A stretch of 24,736 bases of DNA. It comes from an uncultured Lachnospiraceae bacterium (GTDB lineage Bacteria > Bacillota > Clostridia > Lachnospirales > Lachnospiraceae). Below the pieces are notes generated by a model. That model saw only the letters and a list, made by a program, of their open reading frames with translations, ran no database searches and was not told where the DNA came from. Below, piece by piece: positions 5,622 to 14,489 of the stretch. Each line of letters starts with the position of its first letter. Within the stretch, counting starts at the first letter, position 1. Location: the NCBI GenBank assembly GCA_910586255.1, contig CAJUHR010000048.1, positions 1-24,736 of the forward strand, in the 5' to 3' direction. A program made the translations under genes and the position numbers.

Positions 5622-8600
5622 TTACCCAAAATCAAACAAGGACAGCTGATTGCTCTCCGGCAAATCGCCCAACAGCCCCATATCCGCCATCAGATCCGTC
5701 AAACTCTTGCTGACCTTGGCCCGGTTGCGAAAATCCTCCCGAGACAAAAACGCCCCCTCAGCCGCAGCCTCCACCACACCTTCGGCCGCCTTGTCTCCCA
5801 TACCGTCAATGCTTCCTAAGGACGGCATCAGCTTTCCGTCAATAATCTGGAAATGGTGAGCCTGAGCCCGGTAAATGTCAAGAGGCATAAACTCATATCC
5901 CCGGGCATACATCTCCTGGACAATCCGCATGTCCCGCAGGGTATCCTGCTCCTTCTTTGACAGGGAATCCGCCCGTTTCCGGTAGTCGGCCAGATGATAT
6001 TCCAGCCGGTCCCGCCCCTGGCACATCAGCTCATAGGAAAATCCGTTTGCCCGAATGCTGAAAAAAGCCGCATAGTAGGCCAGAGGATGAAACACCTTGC
6101 AATAAGCCACCCGCCAGGCCATCATCACATAGGCCGCCGCGTGGGCCTTAGGGAACATGTACTTGATCTTTAGACAGGAATCAATATACCACTGAGGCAC
6201 CTCATGCTTTTTCATCTCCTCAATCCATTCCGGCTTTAATCCCTTTCCCTTTCGCACGCTCTCCATAATGGTAAAGGACAGCCCCTCCTCCAGTCCCTGC
6301 TGAATCAAATACACCATAATGTCATCCCGACAGCATATGGCCGTCTGGATGGTGGCCTGACCGCTTAAGATCAGGTCCTTGGCATTGCCCAGCCACACAT
6401 CCGTTCCGTGAGCCAGACCTGCAATCCGAACCAGATCGGAAAAATATTTAGGCTGGGCATCAATCAGCATCTGCATGGCGAAATCCGTGCCGAACTCCGG
6501 GATCCCCAAAGCTCCCAGCTGACATCCGCCAATGTCCTCCGGGGTGATTCCCAGGGCCTTGGTGCTCTGAAAAAGAGACATCACTTCCGGCGAGTCCAGA
6601 GGAATATCCTTCACCGGATCCAATCCGGTCAGATCCTGCAGCATCCGAATCATGGTGGGATCATCGTGTCCCAAAATATCCAGTTTTAAAAGGTTGTGGT
6701 CAATGGAGTGGTAGTCAAAATGGGTGGTCACCGTCTTGGTGGTCATATCATTGGCCGGCCGCTGCACTGGTGTGAAGGAGTAGATCTCCTCACCGAGAGG
6801 CAGCACCACGATTCCGCCGGGATGCTGTCCCGTGGTCCGCCGCACTCCCACACAGCCCTGGACAATCCGGTCGATCTCACAATTTCTCTTGTGAATCCCT
6901 CGCTCTTCATAGTACCGCTTCACATAGCCAAAAGCTGTCTTATCTGCCAAAGTGCCGATGGTGCCGGCCCGGAAGGTCTGTCCCTTTCCGAAGATCACCT
7001 CCGTATAGTCGTGGGCCTTGCTCTGATATTCCCCGGAGAAATTCAGGTCAATATCCGGCTCTTTATCTCCCTTAAAGCCTAGAAAAGTCTCAAAGGGAAT
7101 GTCAAAGCCTGCCTTCATAAGAGGCGTACCGCACCGGGGACACTCCCTATCCGGCATATCGCAGCCTGCCATACCGCCAAATTTTTTGACCTCCTCCGAG
7201 TCAAAATCATAGAAATGACAGTGGGGACAATAGTAATGGGGGCTTAAAGGATTCACCTCCGTGATTCCCGACATGGTTGCCACAAAGGAGGAGCCCACCG
7301 AGCCCCGGGAGCCTACCAGATACCCGTCCTCATTGGACTTCCACACAAGCTTCTGGGCAATGATATACATGACCGCAAAGCCGTTGGATATAATGGAATT
7401 AAGCTCCCGCTCCAGCCGTTCCACCACGATCTCCGGCAGCTTCTCCCCGTACATTTCATGGGCCCGGTCATAGCAGATTTTCCGCAATGTCTCATCCGAA
7501 TCCTCAATCACTGGGGGACATTTGTCCGGCCGCACCGGTGCAATCCGGTCACACATGTCTGCAATTTTCCGGGTGTTGGTGATCACTACCTCCTCCGCCT
7601 TATCCGGCCCTAAATATTCAAACTCCTTTAGCATCTCCTCCGTGGTCCGAAGATAGAGAGGCGCCTGCCGATCCGCATCGCTGAAATTCTGTCCCGCCAT
7701 CAGAATCCGCCGGTATACCTCGTCCTCCGGATTTAGAAAATGCACATCGCAGGTGGCGCAGACCGGTTTTCCCAGCGCGTCTCCCATGCGGATAATCCGC
7801 CGGTTAAGCTCTTTTAGATCCTCCATGGATTTGGCCACGCTTTTCTCGTCCCGCAGCATAAACTCATTGTTCCCCAGAGGCTGAATTTCCAGATAATCAT
7901 AAAATCCGGCAATTTTCATCAGCTCTGCTTCCGGAAGGCCCCGCAGCATGGCCTGATACAGCTCACCCGCCTCACAGGCAGAGCCTATGATCAGTCCCTC
8001 CCGGTACTGATTCAGAACACTTTTGGGAATCCTGGGCCTTTTGGCGTAGTAGTCAATGTGGGACCAGGAAACCAGCCGATACAGATTGGTGCGCCCCACC
8101 TCATTTTTTGCAAGAATAATCACATGGTAGGTGGGAAGCTTTTTCACCATATCCGGGCTTAAAGCACTCATGCTGTTTAGATGGTCTAAATTCTCCACAT
8201 CCCGGGCCCGGAGCATTTCCACAAATTTCACGAAAATTTCCGCCGTAGCCCCCGCGTCATCTACCGCCCGGTGATGATTTTCCAGAGAAATATTTAAGGC
8301 CTTAGCCACTGTATCCAGCTTAAAACGGTTTAAATTGGGCAAAAGATGCCTGGCCATAGCCACTGTGTCCAGCACGGTAGGAGAAAAGGCGAGCCCCTGC
8401 CTCTTTGCCTGACTGGAAATAAAGCTCACATCAAAAGAAGCATTGTGAGCCACCAGCACGCATCCGTCACAGAATTCCAAAAATTCAGGCAGAACCGCCT
8501 CGATGTCCGGGGAGGACAATACCATATTGTCATTGATTCCCGTAAGCTTCTCAATCTCAAAGGGAATGGGCACATCGGGATTGACAAAGGTGCTGAACTT

Positions 8601-10328
8601 GTCCGTAATGGCTCCGTTCTTCACCTTCACCGCGCCGATCTCAATAATCTGATTTTTCTCCGGACTAAAACCGGTGGTCTCAATGTCAAACACCACAAAG
8701 CTGTCCGAGAAGGTCTGCCCGCGGGAATTTTCCACCAGCTCCTTCATGTCATCTACCAGATACCCCTCCACCCCATAGAGGATCTTAAAATCATCCCCCT
8801 TGTCAAGGGCATGGCTGGCATCCGGAAATGCCTGAACACAGCCATGATCTGTCACCGCAATGGCCGGCATCCCCCAGGCCTTGGCCCGCTTAACAATATC
8901 CTTCACCTCCGAGACTCCGTCCATATCGCTCATCTTTGTATGGCAGTGAAGCTCCACCCGTTTTACCGGGCTGTTGTCTGTCCGCTTGCCGGTGAAATCC
9001 TCGCATTTTTTGATGCCCCGCACCGAGCCGATGGACATCTCCCCGTCAAAACGGTCAATAGCCGTCATTCCCTGGAGACGGATGAAGGTGCCTGCCTTGG
9101 TAGCCTTCTCCATATCCTCCAGGGAGGCCTCGTCCGCAAACATTTTTATGGTAATGGTGTCCGTAAAATCCGTCAGATGAAAAATAAAAATGGTCTTTCC
9201 GCTGCGCAAAAGCCTGCTGTCCCGGTCCAGAATCTTTCCACGAACCGTGATCTCTCCCATCTCCCCCTCGATTTTGTCCAGCTGGGTAAAATCGTCCGGA
9301 AAATCCCGGCCATAGAGCACATCCGGATTGTCGGATTTTTTCCGGTAACCGCCGCCTGTGCTCCAGTCGCCCTTCTTAAAGCCGCCCTTTTTGGAGCCTT
9401 TTGGGCCGCCCTGGCCGGCTTTGGCGCCCGCCGCAAAGGCCGCTCCGGCTGTCCCCGGTTCCCGGGCCCCCTCCCCGGCCATTGCACCGGCACCGGTTTT
9501 TCCAGTCAGGCCGCTTCCGGCCGCGATTTCTCCTCCTCCATATTCTCCGGATACATAACTTCCATCCAAATTTCCTCCGGCCATTTCGTTTCCGGATGCA
9601 TACCTCCCTTCCACCATTTCTCCGGCCATTCCGTTTCCGGATGCATACCTTCCATCCGCATTTTCTCCGACTATTCCGCTTCCGGATGCATACCCCCCAT
9701 CCGCGTTTTCCCCGGCCAGTTCTCCCGCTCCCAGACGAAGTCCCAGAATCGGCGCCACCTTCTCTGTCATCCTTCGGGCTTCCTGCTTCGCATACATCTC
9801 CCTTTCCAGGGAAGCCCTGGCCCGAACCGGCTCCACATAATCAAACACAATCTCCACCGGCATACCGCACCGCTCATGAAAAACCTTTTCCAGGATTCTT
9901 TTCAGCTCCCCGGCCTTCTCCTTATTGACCATGGTATCCTCAATGGTCATCCGCATCAAATCCGGCTGAGGAAAAGAAAACTCCGCCTTGCGGAACATGG
10001 TGTACTCTACTATGCTGTAATGCTTAAGCTCCATCAAAAGACTATCCCGATAGGCCTTCAATAGCTTTTCCGGCGTATATTGCTCCGACAATTTATACTT
10101 TTCAAATATCTTGATCTGCAGACGCTTGCCGGGAAAAAGCTGATCCCGAATCCCCCGCTCCAGATCCATAATGTTTTTTTTGTGGATCAGCCTGGGGCTG
10201 ACAATGTAAACACGAATAGAGCTCCTGTCCCGGCTCATGGAAACCTTCTCCACCTCCACCAGCTTTAGAAGCTCTGTCATCTGCTCCGTCATATGTAATC
10301 CCGGAAATACCTCCAAAAATCCCTTCAT
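5622..10328 (-). CDS. polC: DNA polymerase III alpha subunit, PolC type
   Basis: This is the main replicative DNA polymerase of Firmicutes, with built-in 3'-5' proofreading. Domains in order: the N-terminal domain; an unusual Gly/Ala-rich linker (about residues 205-340); an OB fold (ITVRGKILD); PHP part 1 (VELHCHTKMSDMDG, about 465); a DEDD exonuclease (VVFDIETTGFSPEKNQIIEI, about 553, ending HHRAVDDAGATAEIF); PHP part 2; a zinc module (CPHC and CPRC); the palm with its catalytic Asp pair (PDIDLNFSGEYQ); then fingers and a C-terminal OB region ending QLSLFDFG. Length about 1568 against the usual 1430-1460; the excess is the linker. The ATG at 10328 gives the family-like MKGFLEVFPG start; a GTG at 10349 would add seven residues and overlap ispG. 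Last gene of the essential cluster. Confidence 0.97.
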   Translation of the reverse strand: MKGFLEVFPGLHMTEQMTELLKLVEVEKVSMSRDRSSIRVYIVSPRLIHKKNIMDLERGIRDQLFPGKRLQIKIFEKYKLSEQYTPEKLLKAYRDSLLMELKHYSIVEYTMFRKAEFSFPQPDLMRMTIEDTMVNKEKAGELKRILEKVFHERCGMPVEIVFDYVEPVRARASLEREMYAKQEARRMTEKVAPILGLRLGAGELAGENADGGYASGSGIVGENADGRYASGNGMAGEMVEGRYASGNEMAGGNLDGSYVSGEYGGGEIAAGSGLTGKTGAGAMAGEGAREPGTAGAAFAAGAKAGQGGPKGSKKGGFKKGDWSTGGGYRKKSDNPDVLYGRDFPDDFTQLDKIEGEMGEITVRGKILDRDSRLLRSGKTIFIFHLTDFTDTITIKMFADEASLEDMEKATKAGTFIRLQGMTAIDRFDGEMSIGSVRGIKKCEDFTGKRTDNSPVKRVELHCHTKMSDMDGVSEVKDIVKRAKAWGMPAIAVTDHGCVQAFPDASHALDKGDDFKILYGVEGYLVDDMKELVENSRGQTFSDSFVVFDIETTGFSPEKNQIIEIGAVKVKNGAITDKFSTFVNPDVPIPFEIEKLTGINDNMVLSSPDIEAVLPEFLEFCDGCVLVAHNASFDVSFISSQAKRQGLAFSPTVLDTVAMARHLLPNLNRFKLDTVAKALNISLENHHRAVDDAGATAEIFVKFVEMLRARDVENLDHLNSMSALSPDMVKKLPTYHVIILAKNEVGRTNLYRLVSWSHIDYYAKRPRIPKSVLNQYREGLIIGSACEAGELYQAMLRGLPEAELMKIAGFYDYLEIQPLGNNEFMLRDEKSVAKSMEDLKELNRRIIRMGDALGKPVCATCDVHFLNPEDEVYRRILMAGQNFSDADRQAPLYLRTTEEMLKEFEYLGPDKAEEVVITNTRKIADMCDRIAPVRPDKCPPVIEDSDETLRKICYDRAHEMYGEKLPEIVVERLERELNSIISNGFAVMYIIAQKLVWKSNEDGYLVGSRGSVGSSFVATMSGITEVNPLSPHYYCPHCHFYDFDSEEVKKFGGMAGCDMPDRECPRCGTPLMKAGFDIPFETFLGFKGDKEPDIDLNFSGEYQSKAHDYTEVIFGKGQTFRAGTIGTLADKTAFGYVKRYYEERGIHKRNCEIDRIVQGCVGVRRTTGQHPGGIVVLPLGEEIYSFTPVQRPANDMTTKTVTTHFDYHSIDHNLLKLDILGHDDPTMIRMLQDLTGLDPVKDIPLDSPEVMSLFQSTKALGITPEDIGGCQLGALGIPEFGTDFAMQMLIDAQPKYFSDLVRIAGLAHGTDVWLGNAKDLILSGQATIQTAICCRDDIMVYLIQQGLEEGLSFTIMESVRKGKGLKPEWIEEMKKHEVPQWYIDSCLKIKYMFPKAHAAAYVMMAWRVAYCKVFHPLAYYAAFFSIRANGFSYELMCQGRDRLEYHLADYRKRADSLSKKEQDTLRDMRIVQEMYARGYEFMPLDIYRAQAHHFQIIDGKLMPSLGSIDGMGDKAAEGVVEAAAEGAFLSREDFRNRAKVSKSLTDLMADMGLLGDLPESNQLSLFDFG
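9534..9713 (-). repeat. four 45-bp tandem repeats inside polC
   Basis: This encodes four consecutive 15-residue units beginning GENADGGYASG, GENADGRYASG, GEMVEGRYASG and GGNLDGSYVSG. It sits between the N-terminal domain and the OB fold of PolC. A further Gly/Ala/Lys-rich stretch continues to about 9320. The reading frame is kept throughout. The array suits slippage or unequal exchange and may vary in copy number between strains. Confidence 0.9.
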
Positions 10329-10338
10329 CTTTCCCTCA

Positions 10339-11412
10339 TCAGTCCTCACCGCTCTTCTCCGACAGCTTCACCAGTTCCTCCCTCAGAGCAGGCAAAAGCT
10401 CACTCTCCGGCAGCCTTTTCACCACCTGGCCGCGGCGGATCAAAAGCCCCTCTCCGATTCCCCCGGCAATTCCCAGATCCGCCTCTTTGGCCTCCCCCGG
10501 CCCATTGACCACACAGCCCATGACTGCCACCTTCAGATTTAGATGGTCAAACTCTGTCACCATATTTTCCACCTGAGTGGCCAGGCCGATCAAGTCAATC
10601 TGTGTCCGCCCACAGGTGGGACAGGAAACCACCTCAACACCCCCCTTCCGAAGCCCCAGAGTCCTAAGAATCAGCTTTGCCGACTTGACCTCCTCCACCG
10701 GATCTCCGGTCAGAGACACCCGGATCGTGTCTCCGATCCCCTGGTTTAGGATAAGTCCAAGGCCAACCGCGGACTTTATATTTCCGGAGGTAATCGTCCC
10801 TGCCTCCGTTATGCCTACATGAAGGGGATAAAAGGTTCTTTTGCTGATAAGCTCATGGGCCCTTACACACATTAAAACATCCGAGGACTTAATGCTGATG
10901 ACCAGATTGTCATACCCCATGCCCTCAATCCAGGCCACCTTGTCAAGGGCGCTCTCCACCAGTCCCTCCGCCGTGACCCCTCCGTATTTCTCAATCAAAG
11001 ATTTCTCCAGAGACCCGCTGTTTACTCCCACCCGAATGGGCACCTGATATTCTCTTGCCTTATCCACCACCGCCTTTACCCGCTCCCGCGCGCCGATGTT
11101 TCCCGGATTGATCCGAATCTTATCCGCTCCGTTCTCAATAGCCGCAATGGCCAGCCGATAATCAAAGTGAATGTCCGCCACCAGCGGAATATGGATCTGT
11201 CTCTTAATCTCTCCCAGACTTTCTGCCGCCTCCATAGCAGGCACTGCCACCCGGATGATCTCACACCCGGCCCGCTCCAGGCGCAGAATCTGTTCCACCG
11301 TGGCTTTTACATCCTCTGTTTTCGTGTTACACATAGACTGAATCAAAACCGGGTTTTCCCCGCCAATCACCCGATTGCCGATTCGTATCTCCTTTGTCTT
11401 CATCCGGCTCAT
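10339..11412 (-). CDS. ispG: 4-hydroxy-3-methylbut-2-enyl diphosphate synthase (IspG/GcpE)
   Basis: This catalyses the penultimate step of the MEP isoprenoid pathway, reductive dehydration of MEcPP to HMBPP, with a [4Fe-4S] cluster. Visible are NPVLIQSMCNTKTED near the N-terminus, the barrel strands VADIHFDYRLAI and KIRINPGNIG, and the C-terminal cluster-binding part with SCPTCGRTQIDL and VMGCVVNGPGEAKEADLGIAGG. The 357 residues match the short bacterial form. The start at 11412 has AAGGAG six bases ahead; the upstream in-frame TTG at 11436 lies before that site and is unlikely. It follows the HNH nuclease gene by 55 bp and leads into polC. Confidence 0.96.
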   Translation of the reverse strand: MSRMKTKEIRIGNRVIGGENPVLIQSMCNTKTEDVKATVEQILRLERAGCEIIRVAVPAMEAAESLGEIKRQIHIPLVADIHFDYRLAIAAIENGADKIRINPGNIGARERVKAVVDKAREYQVPIRVGVNSGSLEKSLIEKYGGVTAEGLVESALDKVAWIEGMGYDNLVISIKSSDVLMCVRAHELISKRTFYPLHVGITEAGTITSGNIKSAVGLGLILNQGIGDTIRVSLTGDPVEEVKSAKLILRTLGLRKGGVEVVSCPTCGRTQIDLIGLATQVENMVTEFDHLNLKVAVMGCVVNGPGEAKEADLGIAGGIGEGLLIRRGQVVKRLPESELLPALREELVKLSEKSGED

Positions 11413-11467
11413 TTTTTTCTCCTTTTCTTTCAACAAACCTATGATCTCCCATGAACAGCAACACCCT

Positions 11468-12133
11468 CTATAGCGTCTCTATGTATTCCGCCAGCTGTGG
11501 AAACCTGTCCTGATTTTCTCTCACATAATTTCTCTTAAATGCCGCAAATTCTGATTCTCTCCTTAATAGAGCTCTGAGCTTTCTTCTGACAACTTTGGAT
11601 TCCGGATTTCGTCTCATCTCCTCCAGATTATCATATAAAATATTCATCTCCATGTTTAATTTCTGAAGCCTTAGAGCGCTTTTACAGACTCTCATCCCTG
11701 TGTTTTTTATGTTGAATACCTCCTGAATCAAATCCGCTGTCAACACTGCCCTTTTATCCGCCGAATCCATTGCTGTCACACATATGTTTCCTTCATACAT
11801 TCGGAAAAAGATTGCCTTCTCCGGATCCTTTTTGCAGCAATCGAGGATTCCCGTATCATATTTTTCCTGATTTTTCACGCTGTTACAATGGCCGCAAGAC
11901 CAAAACAGATTGTTCCAGTCAAATTTCCGCTCCGGATATTTTCCGTTTTTGTGAGGCAGAAGATGTTCAACCTCCGGGTCCTGCAAATCTTTCATCTCGC
12001 ATATATAGCACTTATTATGAAAATCTGCTTTCAATTGTCGAATCACGTCTGGTTTGGAATAGCTTCCGGACACTTTTTCAGACTCTGCCGCCAAAGAGGC
12101 CGGCGCCGGAAAAGAACGTTCTATCTTTACCAT
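11468..12133 (-). CDS. HNH endonuclease, PtuB-like partner of the adjacent ATPase (Septu-type)
   Basis: This is a predicted DNA (or RNA) nuclease of 221 residues. The HNH core is clear: a first CYIC knuckle (about residues 42-45), EVEHLLPH carrying the catalytic His (about 57), FDWNNLFWSC with the Asn, and a second CGHCNSVKN knuckle (about 80-83). The opening MVKIERSFPAPASL resembles the start of the HNH nucleases found with Septu and retron-Septu ATPases. The C-terminal half is helical and unassigned (ALRLQKLNMEMNILYDNLEEM). Its ATG overlaps the ATPase stop by one base (TGATG) with GGGAGG seven bases ahead, so the two are translationally coupled. Known Septu pairs use the ATPase to control the nuclease during phage infection. 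The match here is by domain pair and order, not by database search. Confidence 0.82.
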   Translation of the reverse strand: MVKIERSFPAPASLAAESEKVSGSYSKPDVIRQLKADFHNKCYICEMKDLQDPEVEHLLPHKNGKYPERKFDWNNLFWSCGHCNSVKNQEKYDTGILDCCKKDPEKAIFFRMYEGNICVTAMDSADKRAVLTADLIQEVFNIKNTGMRVCKSALRLQKLNMEMNILYDNLEEMRRNPESKVVRRKLRALLRRESEFAAFKRNYVRENQDRFPQLAEYIETL

Positions 12134-13368
12134 CAAACATCCTCCCTGCTTTCCAGCTCCAGCTTTAATCTTTGATATTCGGTTGTAATATCCAATGCCA
12201 GATAATCCGGTATCTCATTTAAAAACATTTCTAGTCTTGCGATTTCCTCAAAATCCTCATCCGACAGTGTATTCTTTTTCACAAGCTCCCTATATCTCTC
12301 AAACTTCTTTTTCAGAGATTCGGACATCTGATCTGAACGAAAATACCCCTCAACAATTCCTCCATAAGGGACATTTGACAACCCGTCTTCGACAATAATC
12401 TTTTTCTCTAAATCATAGATCACCGCATTGGACAAGCTGTTTAAAACAAACGGAGAATGTGTGGACATAATAAACTGAATATTGGGAAAAATTGTTGTCA
12501 GTAAATCCAGTATTGTCTTTTGCAGCTCCAGATGAAGATGTGTTTCCACCTCATCAATCAACACAATTCCAGGCACATGAAAGTCAAAGGTTCTCTGAGT
12601 TATTTTCTCCATTCTCATCATAAGATCCAATACAATATCCAAAACCGCGGAAAAACCATCGGATAATGTATTAAAATCAAATATTTCCTTGTCCCTTTCT
12701 TTTATAGAAAAGGCAAAGGTGTCCTCCTCAAACAACAGTTCCAAAGAAGAGTCATCAAATATTTTTCTCAGAAGCTCCTGAAATTTTACAAACCACAGAG
12801 AAATCCCATCAGCCTTTTCACTTTTTCCGCTATTTCTTGACAGCGCCTCCGTCACCTTCAAGTCCACCAAATATTTGATAAATAATTGTCTGGGAGTTTC
12901 TGTTGTTTTATAGTTATCTTTTAATTCGATCTTTTCCACATGTTTGGGAATCTCAGCCTCAAAGCTTCGTTCTGCCTTATAATAGGCCAGAATCAGCTCC
13001 CCCCTCTGAAAACAATCCTGTATGATATGGATTGGTTTGTTAAATTCCAAAACGATTCCCTTCTCAGGAAGATACATTATCCAATCTACGCCCTTTTTCC
13101 ATTTATCGGGCCGAACATTTTCACTTCTGCCTGACATTTCAGAATGTTTTCCCAAATGCTCTATAACCACAGGTATTCCTGCCGTTTCATCCGATGCAAC
13201 ATCTGCATTCAGCTTTCTGGACAATGCCTCCAAAACGCTGGTCTTTCCGCTTCCGTTTTTACCGGTCAATATCAGATGCCTGGGCTCTTCATCGGAAAGC
13301 GGGATGGTAATATTTTTTAAATGTCTGACGTTTTCAATTGCTAAAGATGAAATAAATATCTTTTCCAT
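12133..13368 (-). CDS. ABC/OLD-type AAA ATPase, PtuA-like (Septu-type)
   Basis: A predicted P-loop ATPase of 411 residues with SMC/ABC-like motifs in the right order. Walker A is GKNGSGKTS (about 36-44), there is a degenerate signature LSDGF (about 235), Walker B is GIVLIDEVETHLH (about 267-279), and the H-loop is MSTHSPFVL (about 302-310). The middle region (about 90-230) is family-specific and not recognised. No TOPRIM domain follows, so it is not a classical OLD nuclease; the nuclease is the separate HNH protein downstream. The start at 13368 (MEKIFISSLAIENVRHLKN) has GGAG five bases ahead. The gene is visibly AT-rich: 12661-12720 is about 28% G+C against about 55% in ispG at 10621-10680. 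It lies 67 bp after rseP with a palindromic repeat between. Function as anti-phage defence is inferred. Confidence 0.82.
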   Translation of the reverse strand: MEKIFISSLAIENVRHLKNITIPLSDEEPRHLILTGKNGSGKTSVLEALSRKLNADVASDETAGIPVVIEHLGKHSEMSGRSENVRPDKWKKGVDWIMYLPEKGIVLEFNKPIHIIQDCFQRGELILAYYKAERSFEAEIPKHVEKIELKDNYKTTETPRQLFIKYLVDLKVTEALSRNSGKSEKADGISLWFVKFQELLRKIFDDSSLELLFEEDTFAFSIKERDKEIFDFNTLSDGFSAVLDIVLDLMMRMEKITQRTFDFHVPGIVLIDEVETHLHLELQKTILDLLTTIFPNIQFIMSTHSPFVLNSLSNAVIYDLEKKIIVEDGLSNVPYGGIVEGYFRSDQMSESLKKKFERYRELVKKNTLSDEDFEEIARLEMFLNEIPDYLALDITTEYQRLKLELESREDV

Positions 13369-13395
13369 AAGAGCTCCCATTTTTCATGATTTGTG

Positions 13396-13434
13396 GTAAC
13401 GGTTCAGACGGGCAAGAAGATACCCGTCCGAACC
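13396..13434. repeat. palindromic repeat between rseP and the ATPase gene
   Basis: GTAAC is followed by GGTTCAGACGGG (13401-13412), a 10-nt loop and CCCGTCCGAACC (13423-13434), a 12-bp stem with one mismatch. It starts one base after the rseP stop codon. Bases 13405-13433 match 25 of 29 bases of the copy at 4447-4475. It has no T-run, so it is a repeat hairpin rather than a standard terminator, and it marks the upstream edge of the inserted gene pair. Confidence 0.7.
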
Positions 13435-13435
13435 A

Positions 13436-14488
13436 TCACATCAGCTTCCGAATATCATTAAACAAAACCAGCACCATTAACATCATCAAAAGCGCCATTC
13501 CGGCCGCATGGACCATTCCTTCCTTCTCCGGATCCACCGGCTTTCCCCGCAAAAGCTCAATCAGCAAAAACAAAAGCCTTCCCCCGTCAAGCGCCGGGAT
13601 AGGCAGCAGGTTCATGATTCCCAAGGTGGCGCTAAGGAGAAGTCCCCAGGTGGCAATGATATTGAGAAGCACCGCCGCGCCGCTTTTCTGGCCCTCCTCA
13701 ATGGTCTCTCCCACCATACTGACGATTCCCACTGGTCCGGTCACCGAGTCCTCCACCTTCATCTGTCCCTGAAACAGCATGCGGATCCCGTCAACAGTGG
13801 TGACAATACAGTACTTTACCTCATAGAGGCTGTAATCCAGAAACTCAATGGGATTCTCCGCCTTTTTATAGTTGCCAAGAAAGCTGACGCCCATCATGTA
13901 GGACTGATATTCTTCACTGTATTTTGGCACCAGCTCTGCTGTCTGCCTGGATATCCCTTCTGCCGACTCCCTCTCATAACGGATGGTCAGAGGCTCCCCC
14001 GGGTGGGACATCAGGTACAGAGACACATCCCGCCTGGAGGAAACCTTCCGGTTATTGATCCGCGTAATCCTGTCTCCCGGCAAAAGCCCTGCCCGGGCCG
14101 CCGGCGAATCCTCCACAATATCATATAATACCGGCAGGTCATGGCCCACCTGAGCCACAATCACCATGGCACACAAAAAAGCAAAGATCAGGTTAAACAC
14201 CGGTCCTGCCGCAATCACCGAAATCCTCGCCCACACGGACTTGTTGTTAAAGGCGGTGGGATCCGGATTGTCCGCATCCTCCCCCACCATCATGCAAGAG
14301 CCTCCAAAGGGCAGGCATTTCACCGAATACCGGGTTCCTCCATATGAAAAGCTCCACACCCGCGGCCCCATACCGATGGAAAACTCCACCACACCGATCC
14401 CGTTTGCCTTGGCAAACAGAAAATGCCCGAACTCGTGAACCAGCACGATAACCCCAAACAACAATATCCCTGCCAGAATATACAGCAA
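13436..14488 (-). CDS. rseP: RIP metalloprotease RseP (site-2 protease, M50)
   Basis: An intramembrane zinc protease of 350 residues that cleaves membrane-anchored anti-sigma factors and signal-peptide remnants. The HExxH zinc motif is in the first membrane segment (VIVLVHEFGHFLFAKANG, about residues 14-31). One PDZ domain follows the second segment (SPAARAGLLPGDRITRINNR, about 130-150). The third zinc ligand lies in LLPIPALDGGRLLFLLIE (about 298-315), and a last membrane segment closes the protein. Its start is one base beyond the dxr stop, the usual Clostridia order dxr-rseP. Confidence 0.95.
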   Translation of the reverse strand: MLYILAGILLFGVIVLVHEFGHFLFAKANGIGVVEFSIGMGPRVWSFSYGGTRYSVKCLPFGGSCMMVGEDADNPDPTAFNNKSVWARISVIAAGPVFNLIFAFLCAMVIVAQVGHDLPVLYDIVEDSPAARAGLLPGDRITRINNRKVSSRRDVSLYLMSHPGEPLTIRYERESAEGISRQTAELVPKYSEEYQSYMMGVSFLGNYKKAENPIEFLDYSLYEVKYCIVTTVDGIRMLFQGQMKVEDSVTGPVGIVSMVGETIEEGQKSGAAVLLNIIATWGLLLSATLGIMNLLPIPALDGGRLLFLLIELLRGKPVDPEKEGMVHAAGMALLMMLMVLVLFNDIRKLM

Positions 14489-14489
14489 A

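Noticed and set aside
9534..9713. CRISPR-like array
   Set aside because: The 45-bp units are directly adjacent, in frame with polC and without spacers; no CRISPR array was seen anywhere in the window.
8346..10064. 572-codon open frame on the plus strand
   Set aside because: It lies wholly antisense to polC, is rich in His/Pro/Arg as expected of a shadow frame, and has no ribosome binding site or recognisable domain.
12133..13368. OLD-family nuclease or RecF-like repair protein
   Set aside because: No TOPRIM domain follows the ATPase domain, and an HNH nuclease is translationally coupled to it, which fits a PtuA-like ATPase better.
13396..13434. Intrinsic terminator of the rseP operon
   Set aside because: The stem is good but no T-run follows on the minus strand, and the same sequence recurs at 4447-4475, so it is better called a repeat.
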